From NCBI GenBank assembly GCA_001604035.1, contig LVAK01000077.1, positions 1 through 39,868 on the forward strand: DNA of 39,868 nucleotides. The letters are read 5' to 3'. The translations under genes and the position numbers were made by a program. This document shows, piece after piece, positions 1 to 9,437 of the stretch. Below the pieces are notes generated by a model. It had not been told where the DNA came from and did no database searches. It was given only the letters and a program-made list of their open reading frames with translations. Source of the stretch: Clostridiales bacterium Firm_05. GTDB taxonomy: Bacteria; Bacillota; Clostridia; Oscillospirales; Ruminococcaceae. How positions within the stretch are numbered: position 1 is the first letter of the stretch; the number at the start of each line of letters is the position of its first letter.

Positions 1-35
1 TGAGGGAGAACCCTTTTTCAAAAGGGTTTCCCTCA
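1..35. terminator. Large hairpin, probable bidirectional rho-independent terminator of an upstream gene
   Basis: TGAGGGA(g)AACCCTTTT-tc-AAAAGGGTTTCCCTCA: 16 bp stem with one bulged G. Confidence 0.6.
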
Positions 36-88
36 ATAACTGCCGTAAACATTCTATATAAGTACCACGCTTATAGGCAGCTTTTTGT

Positions 89-826
89 TTATCTGTTCTT
101 TCGATCAAAACCTGTGATGTCCTTTATAACTTCGCCGGCGATTATAAGCCCTGCTACAGATGGTACAAATGCATTTGAACCGGGAATAGATCGACGGCTT
201 GTAGGCGTCTCTTCGCAAAACTCAATATCATTTGCTGGCGGTAGAGGCTCTTCCTTTGAATATACTACCTTAAGTTTTTTTATGCCTCGCCGTTTTAACT
301 GATATCTCATAACCTTGGCCAGGGGGCAAACTGATGTCTTATATATATCAGCTACTTCAAATGCAGTAGGATCAACCTTATTGCCTGCGCCCATTGAGCT
401 TATCACAGGTACTCCAGCCACTTTTGCCTGCATAATTATTTCAATCTTACCTGTAACTGTATCTATTGCATCAACAACATAGTCGTACTGTGAAAAATCA
501 AAATCCCCTGCTGTTTCAGGCATAAAAAACGTCCTGTAAGTTTTGATCCTGCACGCCGGATTGATATCAAGGATACGTTCCTTTGCAACATCTACCTTAT
601 ACTTTCCTATCGAACTCATCGTTGCGATTATCTGTCGATTTATATTTGTTATACTCACAATGTCATTATCGATAAGATCGAGTGCGCCTATCCCTGAGCG
701 TGCAAGAGCTTCAACTATATGACCGCCAACTCCTCCTATTCCAAACACTGCTACTCGTGCGTTTTCAAGTCTATCTAACCCTTCCGTTCCGAAAATAAGA
801 CCTGTTCTTGCAAATTGTTTAAGCAT
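89..826 (-). CDS. tcdA: tRNA threonylcarbamoyladenosine dehydratase (ThiF/MoeB/HesA E1-like family)
   Basis: N-terminal GIGGVGG nucleotide-binding motif, RSGIGALDLIDNDIVSITNINRQ, overall length and composition of TcdA/YgdL. Confidence 0.88.
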   Translation of the reverse strand: MLKQFARTGLIFGTEGLDRLENARVAVFGIGGVGGHIVEALARSGIGALDLIDNDIVSITNINRQIIATMSSIGKYKVDVAKERILDINPACRIKTYRTFFMPETAGDFDFSQYDYVVDAIDTVTGKIEIIMQAKVAGVPVISSMGAGNKVDPTAFEVADIYKTSVCPLAKVMRYQLKRRGIKKLKVVYSKEEPLPPANDIEFCEETPTSRRSIPGSNAFVPSVAGLIIAGEVIKDITGFDRKNR

Positions 827-849
827 TGTTTTTTCCTTTCCAAGTGCGA

Positions 850-881
850 AAAGCTTCGGTAAAATTCATTACCGAAGCTTT
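850..881 (-). terminator. Rho-independent terminator downstream of ECF S component
   Basis: Perfect 13-bp stem AAAGCTTCGGTAA/TTACCGAAGCTTT with 6-nt loop, U-run on - transcript. Confidence 0.8.
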
Positions 882-886
882 AAAAT

Positions 887-1396
887 TTATATTGACTTTG
901 GGATCTTTTTTATCACGGCTTCATATATAACAACTGAACTTACAATACCCATAACGCCCTGCGCTACATTACCGACAATACCTAAAGCTGCTGTTGCGGC
1001 AGAGCCATAAAGCAATGCTTCAAATACAAAATATCCGGATATCATAACGATCTCAGCGGCGATGGCTCCGGATATTCTTCCGAGAAGACCATGTTTCTTG
1101 CCGGAAATGAACTTGAATACGCCATAAGATGCAACGGCCATACCGCTTTTGATTATAAGTGTTGCGGCTGCATATACAGCATATCCTGCGAAAAGATCAG
1201 CAAGTGCAGAGCCAATTCCGGATGCTGCAGCACCGTAGTACGGTCCGAGAACCCATGCTGAAACATTAACAAGACAGTCTCCGAGGTTTACATACCCCTT
1301 TGTTGGAGTAGGTATCCTTATCAGCATAGTTGCAACACAGGTTAGAGCTGCAAAAAGTGCTGAAAGAGTTACAAGTCTTATTTTTTTGCTGTTCAT
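887..1396 (-). CDS. ECF transporter S component (substrate unknown)
   Basis: Small multi-TM protein; KGYVNLGDCLVNVSAWVLGPYYGAAASGIGSALADLFAGY is typical of ECF S components. Confidence 0.75.
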   Translation of the reverse strand: MNSKKIRLVTLSALFAALTCVATMLIRIPTPTKGYVNLGDCLVNVSAWVLGPYYGAAASGIGSALADLFAGYAVYAAATLIIKSGMAVASYGVFKFISGKKHGLLGRISGAIAAEIVMISGYFVFEALLYGSAATAALGIVGNVAQGVMGIVSSVVIYEAVIKKIPKSI

Positions 1397-1424
1397 TAAA
1401 AAAACTCCTTTTGCTTAAATGCAA

Positions 1425-2708
1425 TTATTTTACTGCATCGAATCCCTTCTGAAGATCAGCAATGATGTCATCAATGTGCTCTGTTCCGATAGAAAGACGA
1501 ACAGTAGTAGGCTTGATGCCGGAAGCGAGGAGCTCTTCCTCACTTAACTGTGAATGGGTAGTTGACGCAGGATGTATAACAAGTGACTTTACATCAGCCA
1601 CGTTTGCAAGCAGTGAAAACAGTTCAAGGCTCTCCGTAAACTTCTTTGCAGTCTCGGCATCACCCTTGATATCAAATGTGAATATAGATGCTGCTCCATC
1701 TGGGAAGTATCTGTCATACAATTCTTTAGCTTTTCCTGTCTCCTGTGAAGGATGATTTACTCTTTCAACCTGAGGATGTGACTTAAGGAAATCTACGACC
1801 TTAAGTGCATTCTCAGTGTGTCTTTCGAGACGAAGAGAAAGTGTTTCAAGGCCCTGTAAGAGAAGGAAAGAGTTAAACGGAGATATAGCAGCACCCTGAT
1901 CTCTGAGGAGAGTTGTTCTTATCTTTAAAATGTATGCAAGATTGCCGCAGGCCTCAGTAAATATCACGCCGTGATATGACGGATTAGGCTTAGAAAGACC
2001 TGGGAACTTATCGTTCTGAGCCCAGTCAAACTTACCGGAATCTATGATAACACCGCCCATTACTGTACCATGTCCGCCGATGAACTTAGTTGCTGAGTGA
2101 ACAACTACATCAGCACCATGCTCGATAGGTCTGAGAAGATAAGGGGTAGCAAATGTGTTATCAACGATAAGCGGAATGCCATGCTTGTGTGCGATAGCAG
2201 ATATTGCTTCAATGTCTATCACGGATGAATTTGGATTACCAAGAGTTTCGGCATATAATGCCTTTGTATTTGGCTTTATAGCTTTCTCAAAGTTCTCCGG
2301 ATCACTTGGATCTACGAAAGTAGTTTCTATTCCCTGATCTTTAAGGGTATGTGAAAGAAGATTAAATGAACCACCGTAAAGATTGGTCGATGAAACGATG
2401 TGGTCGCCTGCAAGAGCTATATTCTGTATCGCATATGTTATTGCTGCTGAGCCTGAAGCAACAGCAAGTGCGCCTGCACCGCCTTCAAGCGCATTTATTC
2501 TTTCCTCAAAAACACTTGATGTAGGATTCATCAGCCTTGTATAGATATTGCCGGGAACTGTCAGTCCGAAACGGCCGGCAGCTGTTGCAGAATCCTTAAA
2601 CACGTAAGAAGTTGTAGCATAGATCGGTACAGCTCTTGAATCTGTGGCTGGATCCGGTGTTTCCTGACCTGCGTGTACCTGTAAAGTTTCAAATTTATAA
2701 TTGCTCAT
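1425..2708 (-). CDS. metY: O-acetylhomoserine aminocarboxypropyltransferase / O-acetylhomoserine sulfhydrylase (PLP-dependent Cys/Met family)
   Basis: METVHAGQ-like start ([10 protein letters not shown]), PLP lysine region [20 protein letters not shown], family length. Confidence 0.9.
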   Translation of the reverse strand: MSNYKFETLQVHAGQETPDPATDSRAVPIYATTSYVFKDSATAAGRFGLTVPGNIYTRLMNPTSSVFEERINALEGGAGALAVASGSAAITYAIQNIALAGDHIVSSTNLYGGSFNLLSHTLKDQGIETTFVDPSDPENFEKAIKPNTKALYAETLGNPNSSVIDIEAISAIAHKHGIPLIVDNTFATPYLLRPIEHGADVVVHSATKFIGGHGTVMGGVIIDSGKFDWAQNDKFPGLSKPNPSYHGVIFTEACGNLAYILKIRTTLLRDQGAAISPFNSFLLLQGLETLSLRLERHTENALKVVDFLKSHPQVERVNHPSQETGKAKELYDRYFPDGAASIFTFDIKGDAETAKKFTESLELFSLLANVADVKSLVIHPASTTHSQLSEEELLASGIKPTTVRLSIGTEHIDDIIADLQKGFDAVK

Positions 2709-2765
2709 AATATCATACCTTTCATAATTGATTTGTTTTTTCTACCTTTCCTGTAGCTTGTATAT

Positions 2766-2794
2766 ACTATACCATACAATTCATACTATGTCAA
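2766..2794 (-). promoter_or_regulatory. Sigma-A-type promoter of metY
   Basis: On - strand TTGACA (2789-2794) - 17 bp - TATAGT (2766-2771). Confidence 0.75.
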
Positions 2795-2827
2795 TAGGTT
2801 TACAAATACATAATAATTATGAAAGGT

Positions 2828-2844
2828 TATAGATTGAATCTATA
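2828..2844. promoter_or_regulatory. MET-box-like 17-bp dyad upstream of metY promoter
   Basis: TATAGATT-G-AATCTATA, perfect 8-bp arms around one base; resembles the streptococcal MET-box TATAGTTTnAAACTATA (recalled from literature). Confidence 0.5.
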
Positions 2845-2866
2845 GCTGATATGATTCAATTCAACA

Positions 2867-2904
2867 GGGAGACATTCTGCTATGAAATAAGTCGAACATC
2901 TCCC
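2867..2904 (-). terminator. Hairpin downstream of upp (weak terminator or mRNA 3' structure)
   Basis: GGGAGAUGUUC/GAAUGUCUCCC pairs over 11 bp with two G-U wobbles only in the - transcript; no U-tract follows. Confidence 0.45.
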
Positions 2905-2912
2905 TTTGATAC

Positions 2913-3542
2913 TTATTTTGTGCCAAACATTCTGTCACCGGCATCACCGACACCGGGAACGATATATTTATCCTCGTTAAGACCTACATCAAGGGCACCG
3001 GTATATATTTCCACATCCGGATGAGCCTTCTGGATAGCAGATACACCCTCAGGTGAGCTGAGTATGCACATGAACTTTATGCTCTTTGCCCCTTTTTCCT
3101 TAAGGATATTTATAGCAGATACTGCTGAATTGCCTGTTGCAAGCATAGGATCAACTATTATAGCATCTCTTTCAGCTATATCTTCAGGAAGCTTTGAATA
3201 ATAATGTACAGATTCCTTTGTATCAGGATCACGGAAAAGACCGATATGACCGATCTTTGCGGCAGGAACAAGTTTTGTTACACCGTCTATCATACCAAGT
3301 CCGGCTCTGAGTATCGGAATGAACGCAAGCTTTCTGCCTGAGATTATCTTTGTTTTTGCTACAGCAAGAGGAGTCTCGATCTCGATCTGCTTAAGCGGAA
3401 GATCTCTTGTAGCTTCGTAGCATATAAACATAGCTACCTCAGATACAAGCTCTCTGAACTCCTTTGTACCTGTTGTTTTATCTCTGAGAAGAGATATCTT
3501 GTGCTGAACAAGCGGATGATCGATGATATGTAAATTTGACAT
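2913..3542 (-). CDS. upp: Uracil phosphoribosyltransferase
   Basis: [49 protein letters not shown]; classic UPRT. Confidence 0.96.
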   Translation of the reverse strand: MSNLHIIDHPLVQHKISLLRDKTTGTKEFRELVSEVAMFICYEATRDLPLKQIEIETPLAVAKTKIISGRKLAFIPILRAGLGMIDGVTKLVPAAKIGHIGLFRDPDTKESVHYYSKLPEDIAERDAIIVDPMLATGNSAVSAINILKEKGAKSIKFMCILSSPEGVSAIQKAHPDVEIYTGALDVGLNEDKYIVPGVGDAGDRMFGTK

Positions 3543-3556
3543 AGTAATACTTCCTT

Positions 3557-3994
3557 TCAGTTTTTATTTTCAATTGCGGTTATAAGATCTACACGGCGTT
3601 TATGGCGTCCGCCTTCAAATGGTGTTGTAAGGAATATCTCTGCAAGCTCACAGGCAAGTCCTGGCCCCATAGTCCTTGCGCCCATACACATTACATTTGA
3701 ATCGTTGTGCAGTCTTGTGAATTTAGTTGAGAAAGAATCAGCGCAAAGAGCTGCTCTGATGCCATTGATCTTATTTGCGGCTATTGACATACCGATACCG
3801 GTCCCACAGATGAGTATCCCCTTCTCCGCCTTGCCGGATGTAACTTCTCCGCAGACCTTTTCGGCCATATCAGGGTAATCACAGGGTTCACCGTCTGTTC
3901 CCATATCGTTGAATTCAAAGCCCTTTTCTTTAAGAGTATCGATTATTATTTTTTTGAGTTCCACTCCTGCGTGGTCACAACCTATTGCTATCAT
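3557..3994 (-). CDS. rpiB: Ribose-5-phosphate isomerase B
   Basis: [36 protein letters not shown] motifs. Confidence 0.95.
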   Translation of the reverse strand: MIAIGCDHAGVELKKIIIDTLKEKGFEFNDMGTDGEPCDYPDMAEKVCGEVTSGKAEKGILICGTGIGMSIAANKINGIRAALCADSFSTKFTRLHNDSNVMCMGARTMGPGLACELAEIFLTTPFEGGRHKRRVDLITAIENKN

Positions 3995-4037
3995 TTATCT
4001 TACTCCTATCTGTAAATTAAGCCAATACGAACAAAAT

Positions 4038-4733
4038 TCATTTATTTTTTTCTTCAAGATCTTTTTCAGCCTTGACCTTCTGAAGATATGAAACCTCAAG
4101 TTCTTCAGGAGAGATATGTGTTTTTGACGCTCCCGCAAGACATACACCTGATGCATTCTGCAAACGTGTATGCGGAGGAGCAATTATAAACATAGGCGAA
4201 TTATAATCTGTGAAGAAATCAGCTGCACCATCTCCGCAGAGGAGAACCTCTTTTCCTGCAAACGCAAGCTCCTGAGCAAGTTCATCACGGGAGATCAGTC
4301 TTTCCTTGCAAAGAGTCTCTATACTGAATCCGTCACAATTATAAATACAATTGTAAACGATATCACCTCTTGCTTTCATTACAACACATATCATACCTTT
4401 ATAAGGGATATTATTGCACGCTATACCTTCAAGAGTTGAGACGCCGCAGCATTTTATGTCAAGTCCGAAGCATAATGCTTTAACGGCCGCAACACCTATT
4501 CTCAGGCCTGTATAAGATCCGGGACCTGCTGCAACGGCGATCGCACCGATGTCAGACATTGTTTTTCCGGACTGAGCAATGATATCCTTAACAATGGGCA
4601 TTATCACCTGGGAATGAGTTTTTTGTGTATAAAGTGTATTCTGGGCAAGGAACAATTCCTTCTCAGTATCAAACAGCGCTGCTGAAGCGTTTTTTCCGGA
4701 GGTGTCAATTCCAAGAATCAGCAAATCTGCCAC
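4038..4733 (-). CDS. tsaB: tRNA threonylcarbamoyladenosine biosynthesis protein TsaB
   Basis: ILGIDTSGKNASAAL; AVAAGPGSYTGLRIGVAAVKAL. Confidence 0.93.
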   Translation of the reverse strand: MADLLILGIDTSGKNASAALFDTEKELFLAQNTLYTQKTHSQVIMPIVKDIIAQSGKTMSDIGAIAVAAGPGSYTGLRIGVAAVKALCFGLDIKCCGVSTLEGIACNNIPYKGMICVVMKARGDIVYNCIYNCDGFSIETLCKERLISRDELAQELAFAGKEVLLCGDGAADFFTDYNSPMFIIAPPHTRLQNASGVCLAGASKTHISPEELEVSYLQKVKAEKDLEEKNK

Positions 4734-5148
4734 CGTCCTCTATTATTATCTCACGCTCAAGTTCATTAAGCGTATTAATCGTAATATATATTGTTTCTTT
4801 CGGAAGAAATTCGTCAATGTTCTCTGACCATTCAACAGCCGCAACGTTATCCTCAAAGGGGTAATCATAAAATCCGGTCGACTCAAGGTCATCACCGTTT
4901 TCAATGCGATACATATCAAAATGGTACAGATTTATGTTTTCACCACGATACTCGTTTACCAGAGCAAATGTAGGAGAGGTAACATTGTCGCCCAGCCCCA
5001 TGCCTATGGCTATTCCTCGTGTGAATGTGGTTTTACCGGCACCAAGACCGCCTTTGTATGCGATCATGTCGCCTGGTTTTAACAGAGCTCCGAGCTTCTG
5101 GGCTGTGTTGATAGTTTCTTCCGGAGAATGAGTGATTACTTTTATCAT
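4705..5148 (-). CDS. tsaE: tRNA threonylcarbamoyladenosine biosynthesis ATPase TsaE
   Basis: Walker A GGLGAGKTTFTRGIAIGMG, SPTFALVNEYRG, YHFDMYR; 29-nt overlap with tsaB. Confidence 0.94.
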   Translation of the reverse strand: MIKVITHSPEETINTAQKLGALLKPGDMIAYKGGLGAGKTTFTRGIAIGMGLGDNVTSPTFALVNEYRGENINLYHFDMYRIENGDDLESTGFYDYPFEDNVAAVEWSENIDEFLPKETIYITINTLNELEREIIIEDGGRFADSWN

Positions 5149-5149
5149 C

Positions 5150-6829
5150 TCAGAAAAGTCCTGTTATATTTCCGTTGTTATCACAGTCGATATTGAACGC
5201 CGCTGGATTTTTCGGAAGTCCCGGCATTGTAAGAATATCACCTGTGTAGATAACAACAAATCCTGCGCCTGCTGAAAGCTTTGCGTCACGGACTGTTATG
5301 TTGAAGTTCTTAGGCTTACCAAGAAGTGAAGGATTATCGGAGAGAGAATACTGTGTCTTAGCAACACATACAGGAAGATCTCTGAAACCTATACCCTCGA
5401 TCTCCTTGATAGCTTTTTCAGCCTGTGCTGTAAAAGTTACGCCGTCTGCACGGTAGATCTCTCTTGCGATAGTCTCAACCTTGTCTTTGATCGACAATTC
5501 CGTACTGTAAAGAGGCTTGAACTCTGAGCTGTTCTCTGCACAGAATTTAATTGTCTCACATACCTTCTCTGCAAGATCAACGCCGCCTTCTCCGCCTTTT
5601 GCAAAGACCTCGCACATTGAAACTTCAACGCCCATTTCAGCACAGAAATCCTGAACAAATTTGATCTCCTGATCTGTATCTGTGCCGAATCTGTTGATTG
5701 CAACAACAACCGGAACATGATACTTATGCATATTTTCAATATGAGTCTGAAGATTTACAATTCCCTTTTCAAGCGCCCACATATTTTCTTTAGCAAGGTC
5801 ATTCTTCTGGACACCGCCGTTATATTTAAGAGCTTTGATCGTTGCAACAAGTACAACGCAGGCAGGTGTGAGTCCGCCATAGCGGCACTTGATGTCAAAG
5901 AATTTCTCTGCACCGAGGTCAGAACCAAAGCCTGCCTCTGTGATGCAGTAGTCTCCAAGCTTAAGAGCAAGTTTTGTAGCTCTTATAGAGTTACAGCCAT
6001 GAGCGATATTGGCAAATGGACCGCCATGGATGAATGCCGGATTATTCTCAAGTGTCTGTACGAGATTTGGCTTGAGAGCATCTTTGAGGAGTGCTGTCAT
6101 TGCACCGCAGGCGCCGAGCTGTCTTGCGAATACAGGTTCGCCGGAGTAATTGTATGCAACAAGGATATTTCCGATACGTTCCTTAAGATCAGCGATATCG
6201 GTAGCAAGGCAAAGAATAGCCATTATCTCGGAGGCAACTGTTATATTGAAACCGTCCTCTCTTGGAACTCCGTTTGCCTTTCCGCCCATACCTATGACAA
6301 TATTTCTCAGTGCTCTGTCGTTCATATCGAGACATCTTTTGAACATTACTCTGCGGGGATCTATACCAAGTTCATTACCCTGCTGGAGATGATTATCAAG
6401 CATAGCACAAAGAAGATTGTTTGCAGCTGTTATAGCGTGCATATCACCGGTAAAGTGGAGATTTATATCTTCCATTGGAACTACCTGAGCATATCCGCCG
6501 CCGGCAGCTCCTCCCTTCATTCCGAATACAGGTCCGAGTGAAGGCTCACGCAGAGCAAGAACTGCATTTTTACCTATACGGCCCATAGCCTCAGCGAGTC
6601 CGACGCTGATAGTTGTCTTACCTTCACCTGCCGGAGTTGGATTTATAGCTGTAACGAGTATCAACTTTCCGTCCTCACGAAAAGCAAGTTTTGAATAGAG
6701 ATTCTCGGAAAGCTTTGCCTTATAATGTCCATATGGTTCAAGGTCGTTTTCATCTATGCCCAGTCCTGCTGCGATCTCAGATATTTTTTTCATTTTCGCA
6801 TTCTGAGCTATTTCAATATCAGTTAACAT
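5150..6829 (-). CDS. fhs: Formate--tetrahydrofolate ligase
   Basis: [66 protein letters not shown]. Start moved from the ORF-track 6946 to the ATG at 6829, which has a GGAGGT SD upstream. Confidence 0.95.
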   Translation of the reverse strand: MLTDIEIAQNAKMKKISEIAAGLGIDENDLEPYGHYKAKLSENLYSKLAFREDGKLILVTAINPTPAGEGKTTISVGLAEAMGRIGKNAVLALREPSLGPVFGMKGGAAGGGYAQVVPMEDINLHFTGDMHAITAANNLLCAMLDNHLQQGNELGIDPRRVMFKRCLDMNDRALRNIVIGMGGKANGVPREDGFNITVASEIMAILCLATDIADLKERIGNILVAYNYSGEPVFARQLGACGAMTALLKDALKPNLVQTLENNPAFIHGGPFANIAHGCNSIRATKLALKLGDYCITEAGFGSDLGAEKFFDIKCRYGGLTPACVVLVATIKALKYNGGVQKNDLAKENMWALEKGIVNLQTHIENMHKYHVPVVVAINRFGTDTDQEIKFVQDFCAEMGVEVSMCEVFAKGGEGGVDLAEKVCETIKFCAENSSEFKPLYSTELSIKDKVETIAREIYRADGVTFTAQAEKAIKEIEGIGFRDLPVCVAKTQYSLSDNPSLLGKPKNFNITVRDAKLSAGAGFVVIYTGDILTMPGLPKNPAAFNIDCDNNGNITGLF

Positions 6830-6866
6830 AAAAAAACAGATACCTCCGTTCATAAGTCTATATTTT

Positions 6867-6895
6867 ATTATAACACTATTATTATAAAAATGCAA
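6867..6895 (-). promoter_or_regulatory. Sigma-A-type promoter of fhs
   Basis: On - strand TTGCAT (6890-6895) - 17 bp - TATAAT (6867-6872). Confidence 0.7.
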
Positions 6896-6939
6896 GACTA
6901 TTTGATCCATATATAAAATAAGTTGTAATAATCTATTAA

Positions 6940-6968
6940 TTGACATAATTCGTCTTATGTGATAAAAT
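6940..6968 (+). promoter_or_regulatory. Sigma-A-type promoter of the 7001 lipoprotein gene
   Basis: TTGACA (6940-6945) - 17 bp - TAAAAT (6963-6968). Confidence 0.75.
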
Positions 6969-7000
6969 AATTATGAAATTATATGTCGGGAGGCCTCTAA

Positions 7001-8056
7001 TTGAAAAAACAGTTAATAATTTCTTTAATATCTGCTGTTGCTCTTGGAATGTCTATTTACAGCTGTTCTGCTAAAAGCTCAAGCTCTTCGGAAGATGAGA
7101 AACCGGTTGAGCACACTTCACCTAAAAATATCACTTTTGCATGGCAGGAATCATACAAAAGCCAGCTTGACAGCTTCAGATCGTCAGCTGATTTTTCTAA
7201 GGATTCACGCTTTGATCTTCGTGATCTGAATAAAGATGGTACGCCGGAGCTCATTATTTCTCCGAATTCTGCTCCTAATACAGCTTGTCAGCTTTTTACT
7301 TTTTCTGATGGCAATATCCGATCTCTTGAAGAAAACGGCGGATACGGCTGCTTTGAGTACTATCCAGCCAGTGAATCTATAAGCAACGAACACAGCGGCC
7401 AGGGATTTGTTATAGGCGAATTTAGACGGCTTGTTGACGGTGAGCTCAAAACCGAACTCAGCTACTATAATAACGCCGAATCTGCTGCTTCCGGAGCTTT
7501 GATAACATATGAGATAAACAAAGAAGAGGTCTCCATTAAAGAGTATGAGGAGGCACTTGAGCTTTTCAAGAGCAATCCTTCACTGATCCTTGGCAGAAAG
7601 TATACGTTCGGCGATTCAGCTGTCGAGAATGCTGTCTACTGTTCAGAAAGCTGGGGTGCTGTTCTCTTCGATGGTGAAAAGGAGCTTTACCGTAATAAGC
7701 TGGATGAGCTTATGGGACAGTATGATGAATATGCAGGTTTTGAGCTCGTTGATCTTGACAATGACGAAGTACCGGAACTCATTGTTTCAGAAGGTCTCTC
7801 GCCGGAAGCATCTTGCAGAATATTTATGATCAAAAACGGAGAATTATCCGAGATCGACGGAAAATACGGTGCTAATGGAAAGATTGGATTTGATGCTGAA
7901 AAGATCGTATTTTTCTCAGTTGATTCTCCTGAGGGAAATCAATGCTGGAATCTGATAGATCAGCCTCTTGATAACTATGAAAAATCTGAAAGCATAATTG
8001 AAGTCGGCCGCAAATATCTTCTGACATCATACAATGTTTCCACTGTACTGCAATGA
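7001..8056 (+). CDS. Putative lipoprotein with two Asp-rich DLxxDxxPELI repeats
   Basis: TTG start with GGGAGG SD; signal peptide with Cys at the lipobox position (SIYSC); repeats DLNKDGTPELIIS and DLDNDEVPELIVS. Confidence 0.75.
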   Translation: MKKQLIISLISAVALGMSIYSCSAKSSSSSEDEKPVEHTSPKNITFAWQESYKSQLDSFRSSADFSKDSRFDLRDLNKDGTPELIISPNSAPNTACQLFTFSDGNIRSLEENGGYGCFEYYPASESISNEHSGQGFVIGEFRRLVDGELKTELSYYNNAESAASGALITYEINKEEVSIKEYEEALELFKSNPSLILGRKYTFGDSAVENAVYCSESWGAVLFDGEKELYRNKLDELMGQYDEYAGFELVDLDNDEVPELIVSEGLSPEASCRIFMIKNGELSEIDGKYGANGKIGFDAEKIVFFSVDSPEGNQCWNLIDQPLDNYEKSESIIEVGRKYLLTSYNVSTVLQ

Positions 8057-8068
8057 TCCGGAGGATTT

Positions 8069-9436
8069 ATGGCTAAATCAAGATATGTTTACACATGTAA
8101 CCAATGTGGATATGAAAGCTCTAAATGGAACGGGAAATGCCCGTCATGCGGAGCATGGAACAGCTTTGAGGAGGAAGAAGCCGTAAAAACTGCATCCTCC
8201 GGAAAAGCTTCACAGTCCTCTCATGATCTTTCAGACAACATCCTTGAGCTCGAAGATATCGGCATTGACAGTGATGTAAGGTACGATACAGGCATAAGCG
8301 AACTAAACCGGGTTCTCGGCGGCGGACTTGTTAAGGGCTCTTTGGTACTTCTCGGCGGCGAACCGGGTATCGGAAAATCGACCATTTTGCTTCAGATCTG
8401 CCAGTTCCTCGGCGAGGAGCATTCGATCCTATATGTATCGGGAGAAGAATCGGCAAGGCAGATCAAGCTCCGTGCTCAGAGGCTTAATGTTGATACGGAA
8501 AATCTTTATATCCTCACCTCTACCGACGCTGAATCCATTGCTGAAACAATTGCCTCCAGTTCGCCTGATATAGCTATAATCGACTCTATTCAGACAATGT
8601 GTATCGACCGCATCTCATCAAGTCCGGGAAGCATAACTCAGGTTCGTGAATGCACCAATCTTTTCATGCATACAGCAAAAAATCAGGAAATTCCTTTGAT
8701 AATCGTTGGTCATGTAAACAAAGACGGCGCTATCGCTGGCCCGAAAGTCATGGAACATATTGTTGATGCTGTGCTGTATTTTGAAGGCGAGCGTCATCAG
8801 AGCTACAGGATCCTTAGAGCAGTAAAAAATCGTTTTGGTTCAACCAACGAGATCGGTGTTTTTGAAATGCGTGATAAAGGACTTGAAGAGGTTGAAAATC
8901 CGTCGCAAATGCTGCTTGCAGGCCGTCCGCATAATGTTTCAGGAACCTGTGTTGCTTGTGTTATGGAAGGTACACGCCCGATCTTAGCAGAGGTTCAGGC
9001 GTTAGCTGCAAAAACAAGTTATTCTGCTCCAAGAAGGATGGCTACAGGTTTTGATTTTAACAGATTGAATATAATTATTGCTGTTCTCGAAAAGCGAATT
9101 GGGATATTTCTTGGTTCACTTGATGTTTATCTGAATATTGTCGGCGGATTCAAGGTTGATGAACCAGCAGGAGATCTTCCTGTTGCGATGACATTATATT
9201 CTGCGGTAATGGATAAAAACATAGATGAGCAGCTTATTGCTTTTGGTGAGATAGGACTGGGCGGAGAAATCCGATCTGTTTCTCATATTGCCCAGCGTTT
9301 ACACGAAGCTGAAAGAATGGGATTCACAACCTGTGTTATCCCCAAGCAGTCGCTCAGTGCTATCGATAGGGGTAGCTATGGACTGGATATAGTTCCGGTT
9401 TCAAATCTTAAACAAGCTTTTAATTTAATAAAGTAA
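8069..9436 (+). CDS. radA: DNA repair protein RadA
   Basis: N-terminal Zn finger CNQCGYESSKWNGKCPSCGAWNSF, Walker A GGEPGIGKST, KNRFGSTNEIGVFEM. Confidence 0.96.
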   Translation: MAKSRYVYTCNQCGYESSKWNGKCPSCGAWNSFEEEEAVKTASSGKASQSSHDLSDNILELEDIGIDSDVRYDTGISELNRVLGGGLVKGSLVLLGGEPGIGKSTILLQICQFLGEEHSILYVSGEESARQIKLRAQRLNVDTENLYILTSTDAESIAETIASSSPDIAIIDSIQTMCIDRISSSPGSITQVRECTNLFMHTAKNQEIPLIIVGHVNKDGAIAGPKVMEHIVDAVLYFEGERHQSYRILRAVKNRFGSTNEIGVFEMRDKGLEEVENPSQMLLAGRPHNVSGTCVACVMEGTRPILAEVQALAAKTSYSAPRRMATGFDFNRLNIIIAVLEKRIGIFLGSLDVYLNIVGGFKVDEPAGDLPVAMTLYSAVMDKNIDEQLIAFGEIGLGGEIRSVSHIAQRLHEAERMGFTTCVIPKQSLSAIDRGSYGLDIVPVSNLKQAFNLIK

Positions 9437-9437
9437 A

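Noticed and set aside
2709-2912. SAM riboswitch or T-box upstream of metY
   Set aside because: No recognisable conserved core by eye; the region is AT-rich with a promoter and a short dyad. An Rfam search would be decisive.
5437-5739. 100-aa - strand ORF within fhs
   Set aside because: Alternate-frame overlap inside a confidently assigned enzyme.
5717-6541. 274-aa + strand ORF
   Set aside because: Antisense shadow of fhs; composition is implausible (Cys/Ser-rich) and no recognisable motifs or SD.
6830-6946. N-terminal extension of the fhs ORF to 6946
   Set aside because: The extension covers the -10/-35 region and lacks an SD; the ATG at 6829 has GGAGGT and fits the family N-terminus.
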